Assembly: GCA_030603265.1 (NCBI GenBank) | Contig: JAUVYD010000001.1 | Span: 1 to 34,639, forward strand | Origin: Dehalococcoidia bacterium | Lineage (GTDB): Bacteria > Chloroflexota > Dehalococcoidia > GIF9 > AB-539-J10 | Length of the DNA stretch: 34,639 nucleotides | Direction: 5' to 3' | Made by a program: the position numbers and the translations under genes | Part shown: piece after piece, positions 14,176-21,236 of the stretch | Numbering within the stretch: position 1 is the first letter of the stretch | How the letters are laid out: each line of letters starts with the position of its first letter | Notes under the pieces: generated by a model | Told to the model about the DNA's origin: nothing | What the model saw: the letters and a program-made list of their open reading frames with translations, nothing else | Databases searched by the model: none

Positions 14176-15738
14176 TCATTCATCTTCCTGGCTGTCATCG
14201 GACCTCTCGAACGGCCTGTCCTTCTCTGATGCGTACATCTTCGAGAGGAACTCGAGCCGCGACCGCATGTCGCGCTTTGCGGCGTGCGGCGCTGGCTTCA
14301 GTCTCGACTCGTCCGGCTCGATTCGGCTGAGGGCCTCTTCGAATAGCTTGGAGGAGGAGGGTTCGGATGGTTCTTGGGCCTCCTGGTTGACCTTCTCCGC
14401 GCCCGCCGCGGTTTCGTCAAAGACGCGAACGGCTGCGCGAGCAGCCTTGCGAGCGGTCCTGGTGGTCTCCTCGGCCTTCTTGATGGCCTCCTGGAGAACC
14501 TTTGCTGACGCGACTACAGTGTCGCGCGCTGCGGCGATTGATGCCTCGGTGGCTTCTCTCGCGACGCGTCTCGACTCCTCTGCCGCCCGCAGTGATTCGG
14601 TGCCGTTTTCCTCGGAGCGACGTACGGCCTCTGCTGCCAGCCTCCGCGCCTCCTCCTCCGCCTCGGCAGCGAGTTTCCCGATCTCTTCAGCCCGGGCTGC
14701 CGATTCCTCGGACGCCTTCAGGGCGTCTTCCGCCAGCCTCATGGCTGCCGACGTAACCTCTTCGCTGCGTCTGACGGCCTCGCGAGACGAACGCTCCGCT
14801 TCCTCGGCCTTCCCCATGGCCTCCTGCGATGCACGAGACGCGGACTCGACCGCCTCCTTGCTTGCCCTTACCGATGTTTCGATGCGGGCGACCACTTCGT
14901 GTGACGACTTGATCTGCTGGCCGGCCTCACGCTGGCTTAGCTTCCCTGCTTCTTCCGCTCGCCGAAGGGCGGTTTCAAACGCACGGCTGGACTGCGCGGA
15001 GGACGCATTCGAGGCAGCAATTGCCTCTTCGGCCCGGGCAAGCGCCTCTTCGAACGCCGCCGAAGACAGAGCGGCTGAATCGGAGGCCGACTGGAAGACT
15101 CGCTCCGCCCTTGCGACTGCCTTCTCGGATGCCTTCTCAGCGTCTCGTGACGCCTTCTCGGACGAGCGGGCGACTCGCTCGAGTGTGATGCGGGCCTCAT
15201 AAGAGGTTTTGACGGCTTCCTCAGAGGCCCGTGTGGCCTTCTGTCCCTCTTCTTCGGCGCGCGCCACCGCTTGCTGGGCGGCACGCCGGGCTTCTTCCGC
15301 CTTCTCCTGCGCACCCTGCGCAGCCTTCTCGACCCTGCCCAGCAATTTCTGAGAGGAAGAGACTGACTCCTCTACGGAGTCCATCGTCTGGTTCGCGAGT
15401 TGCTCAAGCAGGGCGACTGCCTCTTCAAATGAGCGAGCGCTCTCCTCGGCGGCCTCAGTGGACGACTGAACGGACTGCTCGGCTGCAGCGATGGCCTCCT
15501 GAGCCCTCGAGTTGGTCTCATTCACTGACTGGCTGACGGCGGACGCCTTCTTTGCAGCGTCCTCGGCCATCTGTCGCGCCTCTTGTGCCGTGACCATCGC
15601 CTCGCGGCCGATGTTCTCGATTCTGGTGACGGCCTGTCCCGAGGCCTTGCGGGACTGCTCCGCAGCCTGGCGCGCAGCCAGGTTCATCTGTTCGGCTCTC
15701 GCTACCGCCTCTTCGAAGGATGGTGACTCGCTGTCCAT
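14176..15738 (-). CDS. Large 25-residue-repeat helical protein, function unknown
   Basis: A 520-residue soluble protein made almost entirely of Ala, Glu, Ser, Arg and Lys, with no signal peptide, membrane segment or cysteine. Residues 10-455 form eighteen tandem repeats: seventeen are exactly 25 residues and the third is 21. Each begins with an element such as EAVARAEQMNL or EALARAEEAIA (11 residues) followed by a 14-residue segment, so 25 residues span seven helical turns (3.57 per turn). This predicts a continuous rod of several hundred angstroms, nearly straight. The C-terminal 65 residues are different: Pro-rich, then LFEEALSRIE, which echoes the repeat, then a mixed-charge tail with DMRSRLEFLSKMY. 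ATG at 15738 with GGAAGG upstream. Resembles apolipoprotein- or filament-like proteins only in composition. Confidence 0.85.
   Translation of the reverse strand: MDSESPSFEEAVARAEQMNLAARQAAEQSRKASGQAVTRIENIGREAMVTAQEARQMAEDAAKKASAVSQSVNETNSRAQEAIAAAEQSVQSSTEAAEESARSFEEAVALLEQLANQTMDSVEESVSSSQKLLGRVEKAAQGAQEKAEEARRAAQQAVARAEEEGQKATRASEEAVKTSYEARITLERVARSSEKASRDAEKASEKAVARAERVFQSASDSAALSSAAFEEALARAEEAIAASNASSAQSSRAFETALRRAEEAGKLSQREAGQQIKSSHEVVARIETSVRASKEAVESASRASQEAMGKAEEAERSSREAVRRSEEVTSAAMRLAEDALKASEESAARAEEIGKLAAEAEEEARRLAAEAVRRSEENGTESLRAAEESRRVAREATEASIAAARDTVVASAKVLQEAIKKAEETTRTARKAARAAVRVFDETAAGAEKVNQEAQEPSEPSSSKLFEEALSRIEPDESRLKPAPHAAKRDMRSRLEFLSKMYASEKDRPFERSDDSQEDE
14374..15711 (-). 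repeat. Eighteen tandem 75-bp (25-residue) coding repeats
   Basis: Residues 10-455 divide into 17 units of 25 residues and one of 21 (the third, beginning DAAKKASAVSQ), totalling 446 residues. The unit splits as 11 + 14, that is one hendecad plus two heptads. The 25-residue register holds without a break over the 15 units after the short one. Confidence 0.85.
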
Positions 15739-15760
15739 CTATGTGTCGCCTTCCGGCAGG

Positions 15761-15791
15761 CGTTCAGCCATCACCGAGACGCGGCTGAACG
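15761..15791 (-). promoter_or_regulatory. 5'-leader hairpin of the 25-residue-repeat gene
   Basis: A 9-bp inverted repeat (CGTTCAGCC at 15761-15769 and GGCTGAACG at 15783-15791) with a 13-base loop starts five bases after the predicted transcription start. It could stabilise the mRNA 5' end or act as a regulatory element. Confidence 0.5.
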
Positions 15792-15795
15792 CACG

Positions 15796-15831
15796 CAACG
15801 GTATTGTAGTTACACTCCTCGGTATTTTCAA
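15796..15831 (-). promoter_or_regulatory. Sigma-70-type promoter for the 25-residue-repeat gene
   Basis: TTGAAA (15831-15826) and TACAAT (15808-15803) are exactly 17 bases apart on the minus strand, with the start near 15796. The -35 box overlaps the last codon of the upstream amidase gene, giving the repeat gene its own transcription. Confidence 0.7.
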
Positions 15832-16655
15832 CGAAAAGCAGGGAGTTTTCGATTATGCAGGGCGGGCAGTCGCTCGCGGACATCGGTCAACCCGCCCAGG
15901 TCGAGCTCTGCCGAGATGATGTGTTCTCCCTCCTGCGGCGCGTGGGCGAGAACTCGACCCCATGGATCGACAATGATGCTGTTTCCGTACGTTGCTATCC
16001 CCCCTGCCCCCATCCCCGCCTGTCCCAGCGCGACCACGAAGCACTGGTTCTCGATAGCGCGCGCCCGAACCAGTATCTCCCAGTGCGCCTCTCCTGTAGG
16101 AGCCGTGAATGAGGATGGGATGAACACGAGGTCCACTCCGAAGTCGGCCAGCCGCCGATACAGTTCCGGGAACCGTATGTCGTAGCAAATGGTCAGACCC
16201 ACTCTCATCCCTGCGGCCTCGGCGCACACGACATCCGTACCTGCGGTGTAGTGGCTCGATTCGGCCACCGACCTGTCTCCAATGGTGATGTCGAACAGGT
16301 GCATCTTGCGGTACGCTGCCGCGATTCCTCCCCGGGGGTCGATCAAGACCGACGTGTTGTACGGCATGGAAGCGTCCGGGTTCTGCTCGTGGACGCTTCC
16401 AGCCAGGATCCAGACTTCGCGTTCGGCGGCAACGCGCATCAGCGGCTCAAGGGCAGTGCCCGGAAGGGGCTCCGCAATGCTGCTGAGGGTGGACGAATCG
16501 CCTCTGTAGTCGAATGTCTCGGGCAGAGCGATCAGTGTGGCTCCATTCTCTGCAGCCTTCTTCACCAGGTCCACGGCATGCTGGATGTTCTGCTGCTTGT
16601 CGGGGCCGCTCGCCATCTGGGCGATTGCCACGGTCACTCGTCTGCTGGTTGCCAC
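15828..16655 (-). CDS. Carbon-nitrogen hydrolase (nitrilase superfamily, NIT-like amidase)
   Basis: A 275-residue enzyme with the Glu-Lys-Cys triad of the nitrilase superfamily: Glu46 in ALPETFDY, Lys117 in YRKMHLFD, Cys157 in TICYDIRFPELYR. The YRKMHLFD and CYDIRFPE forms are those of the NIT1/omega-amidase/deaminated-glutathione-amidase branch, which removes amide groups from 2-oxo acid amides as metabolite repair. The exact substrate is inferred, not shown. The ATG lies at 16655; I see only a weak ribosome site (GAAAGG). It precedes the repeat-protein gene and follows the TRAP operon, both on the same strand, but has no evident link to either. Confidence 0.88.
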   Translation of the reverse strand: MATSRRVTVAIAQMASGPDKQQNIQHAVDLVKKAAENGATLIALPETFDYRGDSSTLSSIAEPLPGTALEPLMRVAAEREVWILAGSVHEQNPDASMPYNTSVLIDPRGGIAAAYRKMHLFDITIGDRSVAESSHYTAGTDVVCAEAAGMRVGLTICYDIRFPELYRRLADFGVDLVFIPSSFTAPTGEAHWEILVRARAIENQCFVVALGQAGMGAGGIATYGNSIIVDPWGRVLAHAPQEGEHIISAELDLGGLTDVRERLPALHNRKLPAFR

Positions 16656-16845
16656 GTGTGTCTTCTTCCTTTCCCGGGACGCCTGAACAGGCGTAAGAAT
16701 GCACCGAACGCGACGACTTCCTGCGGGAGTGTCCCTCAGTCGTCGCTATCTGACAATAATACCACGAGTCCATGGCTGACGGACGGTGTGGTGTCAACAT
16801 GTACAGACAGTTCGTTCGGTCAGAACGTGAGAGAAGGTGGAGGAT

Positions 16846-16876
16846 GAGCAGGCGCGGTATGGTGCCGCGCCTGCTC
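16846..16876 (-). terminator. Hairpin at the end of the TRAP transporter operon
   Basis: A perfect 12-bp GC-rich stem (16846-16857 with 16865-16876) and seven-base loop lie eight bases beyond the dctM stop codon. The following minus-strand sequence is pyrimidine-rich (ATCCTCCACCTTCTC) but lacks a true T run, so termination may be partial. Confidence 0.6.
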
Positions 16877-16884
16877 ACAGGGTG

Positions 16885-18219
16885 CTACTTGATCATCTGG
16901 CTCGGCAGCCATGTGATGATATCAGGGAAGATTACGAACAGTATGAGAGCGATGGCAATGAGCCCGATGTAGGGTACGACTCCACGAATGATGTGCATGG
17001 AATCAATCCCCTGCTCGGGCGTCGTAACCGCCTTCAGGAAGAAGATGGCATAGGCGAATGGAGGGCTGAGGAACGACATCTGCAGATTCACAATAATCAT
17101 CATTGCGAACCACAGGGAGTCGAAGCCTACCACCTCCGCGATAGGCGTCACGATGGGAATCATGATGAGGACTATGCCAATCCAGTCGATGAACATCCCC
17201 ATGATGAACACCAGGAACATGACCACGATCAGGGCGCCCCACTTGCCTCCGGGGACGGAGAGCACGAAGGTCTCGACGACCTTGCCGCAGCCCAACCCGA
17301 GGAAGATGCTCGTGAAGAAGGTTGCGCCAACGACGACGATGAAGACCATGCTGAAAGTGTGTGCCGTGTTGAAGCACGTCTCCTTGATGACCCTGAAGTT
17401 GAGACTGCGGTACCCTGCCGCCATCACGATGGAAGCGAGCGCACCGACCGCTGCCGCCTCTGTCGGTGCCGCGATACCCGCGAAGATGCTGCCCAGCACT
17501 GCAAGAACGAGTACTATCGGAGGAAGCAGCGATGTGAACAGCAAGCGAATCTTCAGGCCCCACGGAGCGGTCCTTTCCTCGGGGGGCAGAACCGGCGCCT
17601 CCTGGGGTCTGAGGGCACAGCGTGTGAGGACATATACCGTGTAGAGAGCGGAGAGGGTCAGCCCTGCCGGGAAAGCTGCCATGAACAGCTTGCCCACGGA
17701 GATACTCGCCATCGGGCCGTAGAAGATGAGCATGATGCTCGGAGGAATCAGGATTCCCAGCGAGCCCCCTGCGCAACAGGCGCCAGTCGCCAGTTCCTTT
17801 GAGTACCCGCGTTCCAGCATCGGTGGGAGGGCGATGAGGCCGAGCATCGTGACGGATGCCGCGATTACCCCGACCGTCGCTGCAAGTACGGTGCCGAACC
17901 AGATAGTGGCGACTGCCAGGCCGCCTCTGAGGCCGCCCAGCCAGAGGTATAGAGTGCTGAACAGCTGTTTTGAGACACCTGAGCGCTCCACCATTATGCC
18001 CATGAAGATGAACAGCGGCACGGCCAGGAATGTGTAGTTCGTTGTGATGCCGAACAGTCTGTCGTAGAAGAGAGAGAATATCGTGGGGTTCCAGAAGACA
18101 AGGCCCGAGACGAGCGCGACACCGCCCAGTGCAAGGCCAAGAGGAAAACCACTTGCGACAAACGCAAGGAGCAGGACGAGCATGACGACGGTGATTACCT
18201 GAGGGCTTGCGTCTATCAT
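16885..18219 (-). CDS. dctM: TRAP transporter large permease subunit
   Basis: The 444-residue main membrane subunit of a tripartite ATP-independent periplasmic transporter, importing a carboxylate-type solute with sodium. It shows about 11-12 hydrophobic helices and the DctM features FPLGLALGGVALVSGL, PLFIFMGIMVERSG and CAGGSLGILIPPSIMLIFYG. The start overlaps the dctQ stop as ATGA, typical of TRAP operons. It is the last gene of dctP-dctQ-dctM. The subfamily looks like the 'mannitol/chloroaromatic compound' (DctM/TakP-type) group, which usually carries 2-oxo acids or similar organic acids. Confidence 0.95.
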   Translation of the reverse strand: MIDASPQVITVVMLVLLLAFVASGFPLGLALGGVALVSGLVFWNPTIFSLFYDRLFGITTNYTFLAVPLFIFMGIMVERSGVSKQLFSTLYLWLGGLRGGLAVATIWFGTVLAATVGVIAASVTMLGLIALPPMLERGYSKELATGACCAGGSLGILIPPSIMLIFYGPMASISVGKLFMAAFPAGLTLSALYTVYVLTRCALRPQEAPVLPPEERTAPWGLKIRLLFTSLLPPIVLVLAVLGSIFAGIAAPTEAAAVGALASIVMAAGYRSLNFRVIKETCFNTAHTFSMVFIVVVGATFFTSIFLGLGCGKVVETFVLSVPGGKWGALIVVMFLVFIMGMFIDWIGIVLIMIPIVTPIAEVVGFDSLWFAMMIIVNLQMSFLSPPFAYAIFFLKAVTTPEQGIDSMHIIRGVVPYIGLIAIALILFVIFPDIITWLPSQMIK

Positions 18220-18731
18220 AGCTCTTCACCCCTCTTCAGCTTGTACAGGTCGCGGATGACCCATCCCAGCGTGGTGAGTACCCACAGGGTCAACGCCAGC
18301 ACGAGCATCCAGCGATAGGGCCACAGTATGGGTCTCCAGAAACCGACTTCCGAGAACTCGCTAATAGTGAAGGAATACATGGCGCGAGGGATGGCACGTT
18401 GCAGGAGCATGGCGAAGAGGGGGAAGAACAGGAGCACGTTGAGCACCGCGTCGACGATAGTCTTCATCTTCGGGGAGTAGCGAGTGTACAGAATATCGAC
18501 GCGTACCTGCTCTCTGCGCACCGTTACCCATGCCATACCCATGAGCATTATCGTGCCGCCCAGCATGTAGCTGATATCGAAGGCCCACACCGTCGGAGCG
18601 CGGAACAGGTACCTCATGAAAGTATCGTATGTGAGCGCGAATATCAGCACGAGAAGGAGCCATGAGACGGCTTTACCCGCCCACACGCTCACCTTGTCCA
18701 CTGCGTCCAGAAACGATTTTATGAAATTCAC
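18216..18731 (-). CDS. dctQ: TRAP transporter small permease subunit
   Basis: A 171-residue membrane protein with four hydrophobic helices (WLLLVLIFALTYDTFMRYLF, ISYMLGGTIMLMGMAWV, AVLNVLLFFPLFAMLLQRAI, WMLVLALTLWVLTTLGWVI). It has the DctQ segments FRAPTVWAFDISYML and REQVRVDILY. It forms a complex with DctM and helps dock the binding protein. It overlaps dctM by four bases and is separated from dctP by 90 bases that contain a hairpin. The ATG at 18731 has no strong ribosome-binding site (only weak purine stretches). Confidence 0.93.
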   Translation of the reverse strand: MNFIKSFLDAVDKVSVWAGKAVSWLLLVLIFALTYDTFMRYLFRAPTVWAFDISYMLGGTIMLMGMAWVTVRREQVRVDILYTRYSPKMKTIVDAVLNVLLFFPLFAMLLQRAIPRAMYSFTISEFSEVGFWRPILWPYRWMLVLALTLWVLTTLGWVIRDLYKLKRGEEL

Positions 18732-18777
18732 TCGATTTTATGCCTCTATTGCGGTGAGTAGGGAACACGGAATTGCG

Positions 18778-18803
18778 AGAGAGGCCCCCGAGGGGGCCTC
18801 TCT
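18778..18803 (-). terminator. Intra-operon hairpin between dctP and dctQ
   Basis: A perfect 12-bp stem (18778-18789 with 18792-18803) closes on a two-base gap, so about 11 bp can form with a CGAG loop. It lies 18 bases after the dctP stop and lacks a T run on the minus strand. Such hairpins often protect or partly terminate after a binding-protein gene, keeping its mRNA in excess. Confidence 0.6.
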
Positions 18804-18821
18804 GCAGCAATAGACGTTTGC

Positions 18822-19943
18822 CTAACCTCCGTAGGTCATGAGGTCGGGATCGGGTTGGGCGAATGCCTTGAAGTCTCTGTATGCCGCGACGAAGTCGCGC
18901 TGGGACTCAAGTACCTCGGCGAAGAACGCGTCCTCCGCTGCCAGGTCGTTGTACATGTTGTTCGCCAGGTCGACGATGCTCTTCTGCACGTCTTCCGGCA
19001 GGTACACGAACTCGGTACCGTAGTCCTTCAGGCTCTGCATACCTAGCGTGTCCGCGTACTCAACCATCACCCACGAGCGCATGAGCTCCGCCTCGGCCGC
19101 CTTGCTGACGATTGCCTGGAGCTCGGGGGACAGCGCATTCCACTGGTCCTCGTTGATGAGCAGCTCGAATGCGGCCTGTGGGGCATGGATGCCAGGGCCA
19201 TGGACGTACGCGCCCAGCTCATGGAAGCCAGCGTTCCAGTCAACACCTGGAGTGCTGAACTCGAAGGCGTCGATGACGCCTCGCTGCATCGACTCGTAGA
19301 TCTCACCGCCGGGCATTGTGACGACTGCGGCGCCGGCCTCGTTCAGCATCTCACCCCAGATGCCGGCTGTCCTGAATTTCATGCCCTTGAAGTCGTTCAT
19401 GCCCGTCACCGGTTCGGCGAACCAGCCGAACAGCTCGGCGGAGGTCATGCCTGAAAGCATGGCCTTGATGTTGAGGTCCTTGCGGTCATACATCTCCTGC
19501 CACAACTCCGCGCCGCCGGCCTCGTAGTTCCAGACCATGAATTCCGTAGGGCCGGTGCCGGCCGGGTACAGGTTGAACAGGTCGCCTACAAGGCCGATCT
19601 CGCTCGTGTGGTAGTGCGAGCCGGTGTAGCAGGCGTCGAGTACGCCCTCATGGACAGCGCGCATCTCCTTCAGTCCGTCCACGATTGAGCCGCCGGGGTG
19701 CACCGTGACGTTGATGCGTCCGCCGGTCATCTCGGTGATGGTCTGCCCGAGGTTGTCGCAGGCCTTGTACATCACGAAGCCCGTTGGGAACGGGGTCTGA
19801 AGGCGCCATTCATGCGACTCTTCAGTCGGGGCCGCCTCTTCCTCCTCAGCGGGCGCTGCTGCCTCAGGAGCGCAGCCGACAATCACGAGACTCGCGATTG
19901 CCATGACTGCTACCATCAGCACAAGTAGCCTCTTGCCTTTCAA
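18822..19943 (-). CDS. dctP: TRAP transporter substrate-binding lipoprotein
   Basis: A 373-residue extracytoplasmic solute receptor of the DctP family. Starting at TTG 19943 gives a lipoprotein signal (KGKRLLVLMVAVMAIASL) ending in the lipobox VIVGC with Cys24. An Ala/Glu/Pro linker and the binding domain follow. GGGAGGTG lies five bases upstream of this TTG, whereas the in-frame start at 19994 has none and would spoil the signal peptide. The MPGGEIYESMQRGVIDAFE stretch is typical of the TakP-like 2-oxo-acid and related receptors. The ligand is not certain. It has its own strong promoter and is followed by dctQ and dctM. Confidence 0.94.
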   Translation of the reverse strand: MKGKRLLVLMVAVMAIASLVIVGCAPEAAAPAEEEEAAPTEESHEWRLQTPFPTGFVMYKACDNLGQTITEMTGGRINVTVHPGGSIVDGLKEMRAVHEGVLDACYTGSHYHTSEIGLVGDLFNLYPAGTGPTEFMVWNYEAGGAELWQEMYDRKDLNIKAMLSGMTSAELFGWFAEPVTGMNDFKGMKFRTAGIWGEMLNEAGAAVVTMPGGEIYESMQRGVIDAFEFSTPGVDWNAGFHELGAYVHGPGIHAPQAAFELLINEDQWNALSPELQAIVSKAAEAELMRSWVMVEYADTLGMQSLKDYGTEFVYLPEDVQKSIVDLANNMYNDLAAEDAFFAEVLESQRDFVAAYRDFKAFAQPDPDLMTYGG

Positions 19944-20004
19944 CGTTTCACCTCCCTTTTGATCTGTGGTTGCGGCACACCAATGGCCTCGCAACCTGTA
20001 CGTA

Positions 20005-20040
20005 TATGGCTATGATAGACATGCTGTGTGCATACGTCAA
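20005..20040 (-). promoter_or_regulatory. Strong promoter for the TRAP operon with candidate operator
   Basis: TTGACG (20040-20035) and TATCAT (20017-20012) are 17 bases apart on the minus strand. The predicted start near 20005 gives a 61-base leader. The spacer holds an inverted repeat ATGC-5-GCAT (20021-20033), a possible operator. Confidence 0.68.
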
Positions 20041-20318
20041 GCACTGAAGTCATTCCGTATGCAGGGTGGCACGGAATTGCAACTGGGGAGCCCCTGTCGA
20101 AGACCTGACGAATCTGAAGCAGAGGACAACTCTTCACGCCGGGGTCTGAGAGGGCAGTGCCGCGCCATCGCTGCAGACCGCCGACTTGCGGGCAGCGCCC
20201 ACAGGTACCCGCAGTGCTGTGGTGATGTGTGCCCCGGCAAAGAATCCGCCCTGCACAAAGACCGGTTGTGCGTATTCTTCCCTGCAGGGGCCACTTGAGG
20301 GCGTTTGTCTCTACCGCG
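20041..20318. other. Intergenic region between secF end and dctP promoter
   Basis: About 280 bases upstream of the TRAP promoter with no convincing coding frame on either strand. It is GC-rich with several short inverted repeats (for example CCCCTGCAGGGG near 20280). I recognise no RNA family, no clear terminator after secF and no transposon remnant. Confidence 0.4.
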
Positions 20319-21236
20319 TCATGCGGGCTGTCGCGCGGAGCGTAGCCGTGCGAGCACCTGACCCCATTCGCGTTTTTCCCACGTGACCAGAAGCGGCCCG
20401 GCGATGAACATCGAACTGTATGTTCCCACCAGCAGCCCCAGGAACAGGACGAGAATGAAGTAGTGGATGGTGGCGCCGCCGAAGAGAAGCAGAGCCACAA
20501 TGACGCACAACGTCGTGAGGGATGTGTTGACCGTGCGCACAAGCGTCTCCACCAGGCTGCAGTTGACCGTTATGCCAAGGTCATGGCTGATGCCCTTCGC
20601 CCGGTTCTCGCGGATCCGGTCGAACACAACAACGGTGTTGTTGATGGTATAGCCGACGATGGTCAGCAGCCCTGTGATGAACAGAGCATCCACTTCCACT
20701 CCTCTGAAGTGGCCGAGCAGAGCGAAGAATCCTGCCACGATGAGGACATTGTGGATGAGCGCCACGATCGCGCAGGCCCCCCATTTGAACGGACTGGGCA
20801 TGCGTCGGAATGCCCACGCTATGTAGAGCAACATGGCTGCTGACGCCAGGAGCATGGCGAGCCCCGCCTTCTCTGCGGTCTCGGTAGCTACTGACGGGGA
20901 AACCGTGTTGTAGTCCATGACTGTGACCGAGCTTCCGAGCTCCGATTCCAGCGTTGTCATCAGGTCTTCCCGTTCCTGCGGCGACAGCTGCTTGAGACGG
21001 ACCAGGTAGTCATCGTCGCTACCCTGAATCATCGCCTCCGTATGCCCGAAATCCCACACGGCCTGTCTCAATGCCGACTGCTCTACCTGTGGCTGGAAAT
21101 GCAGGGTCATGGAGGTCCCACCGGTGAAGTCGATTCCGGGACGCAGACCGAACGTAATGAGAGCCATCACCGCCACGAGGACCGCAATAGCGGAACCAAG
21201 AAAGAACCAGTGTCTCTTTCCCACGAAATCAATCAT
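20319..21236 (-). CDS. secF: Protein translocase subunit SecF
   Basis: A 305-residue membrane protein that, with SecD, uses the proton or sodium gradient to pull secreted proteins through SecYEG. It starts MIDFVGKRHWFFLGSAIAVL, carries the periplasmic-domain entry GIDFTGGTSMTLHF, and has the RND-type membrane segments VDALFITGLLTIVGYTINNT and VVFDRIREN typical of SecF. I chose ATG at 21236, which overlaps the secD stop as ATGA and has GGAG eight bases upstream. The in-frame start at 21419 lies deep inside secD and adds nonsense. Last gene of the nucleotidyltransferase-secD-secF run. Confidence 0.96.
   Translation of the reverse strand: MIDFVGKRHWFFLGSAIAVLVAVMALITFGLRPGIDFTGGTSMTLHFQPQVEQSALRQAVWDFGHTEAMIQGSDDDYLVRLKQLSPQEREDLMTTLESELGSSVTVMDYNTVSPSVATETAEKAGLAMLLASAAMLLYIAWAFRRMPSPFKWGACAIVALIHNVLIVAGFFALLGHFRGVEVDALFITGLLTIVGYTINNTVVVFDRIRENRAKGISHDLGITVNCSLVETLVRTVNTSLTTLCVIVALLLFGGATIHYFILVLFLGLLVGTYSSMFIAGPLLVTWEKREWGQVLARLRSARQPA

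Noticed and set aside
14156..15202. Long plus-strand open frame of 348 codons opposite the 25-residue-repeat gene
   Set aside because: It is the complement of an Ala/Glu/Ser-rich repeat gene, where biased codons keep the antisense frame open. Its product is a Ser/Ala/Arg low-complexity string with no family features.
13498..15738. Tandem repeats as a recent microsatellite or CRISPR-like array
   Set aside because: The periodicity is at the protein level (11 and 25 residues); DNA copies are strongly diverged and there are no spacer-repeat alternations.
16837..17802. Plus-strand open frame of 321 codons opposite dctM
   Set aside because: Antisense to a clear TRAP permease; the product is His/Asp/Glu-rich with no recognisable domain.
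17003..18229. Minus-strand open frame of 408 codons in another phase of dctM
   Set aside because: Same strand but a different frame from the clear dctM protein; basic low-complexity product with no family match.
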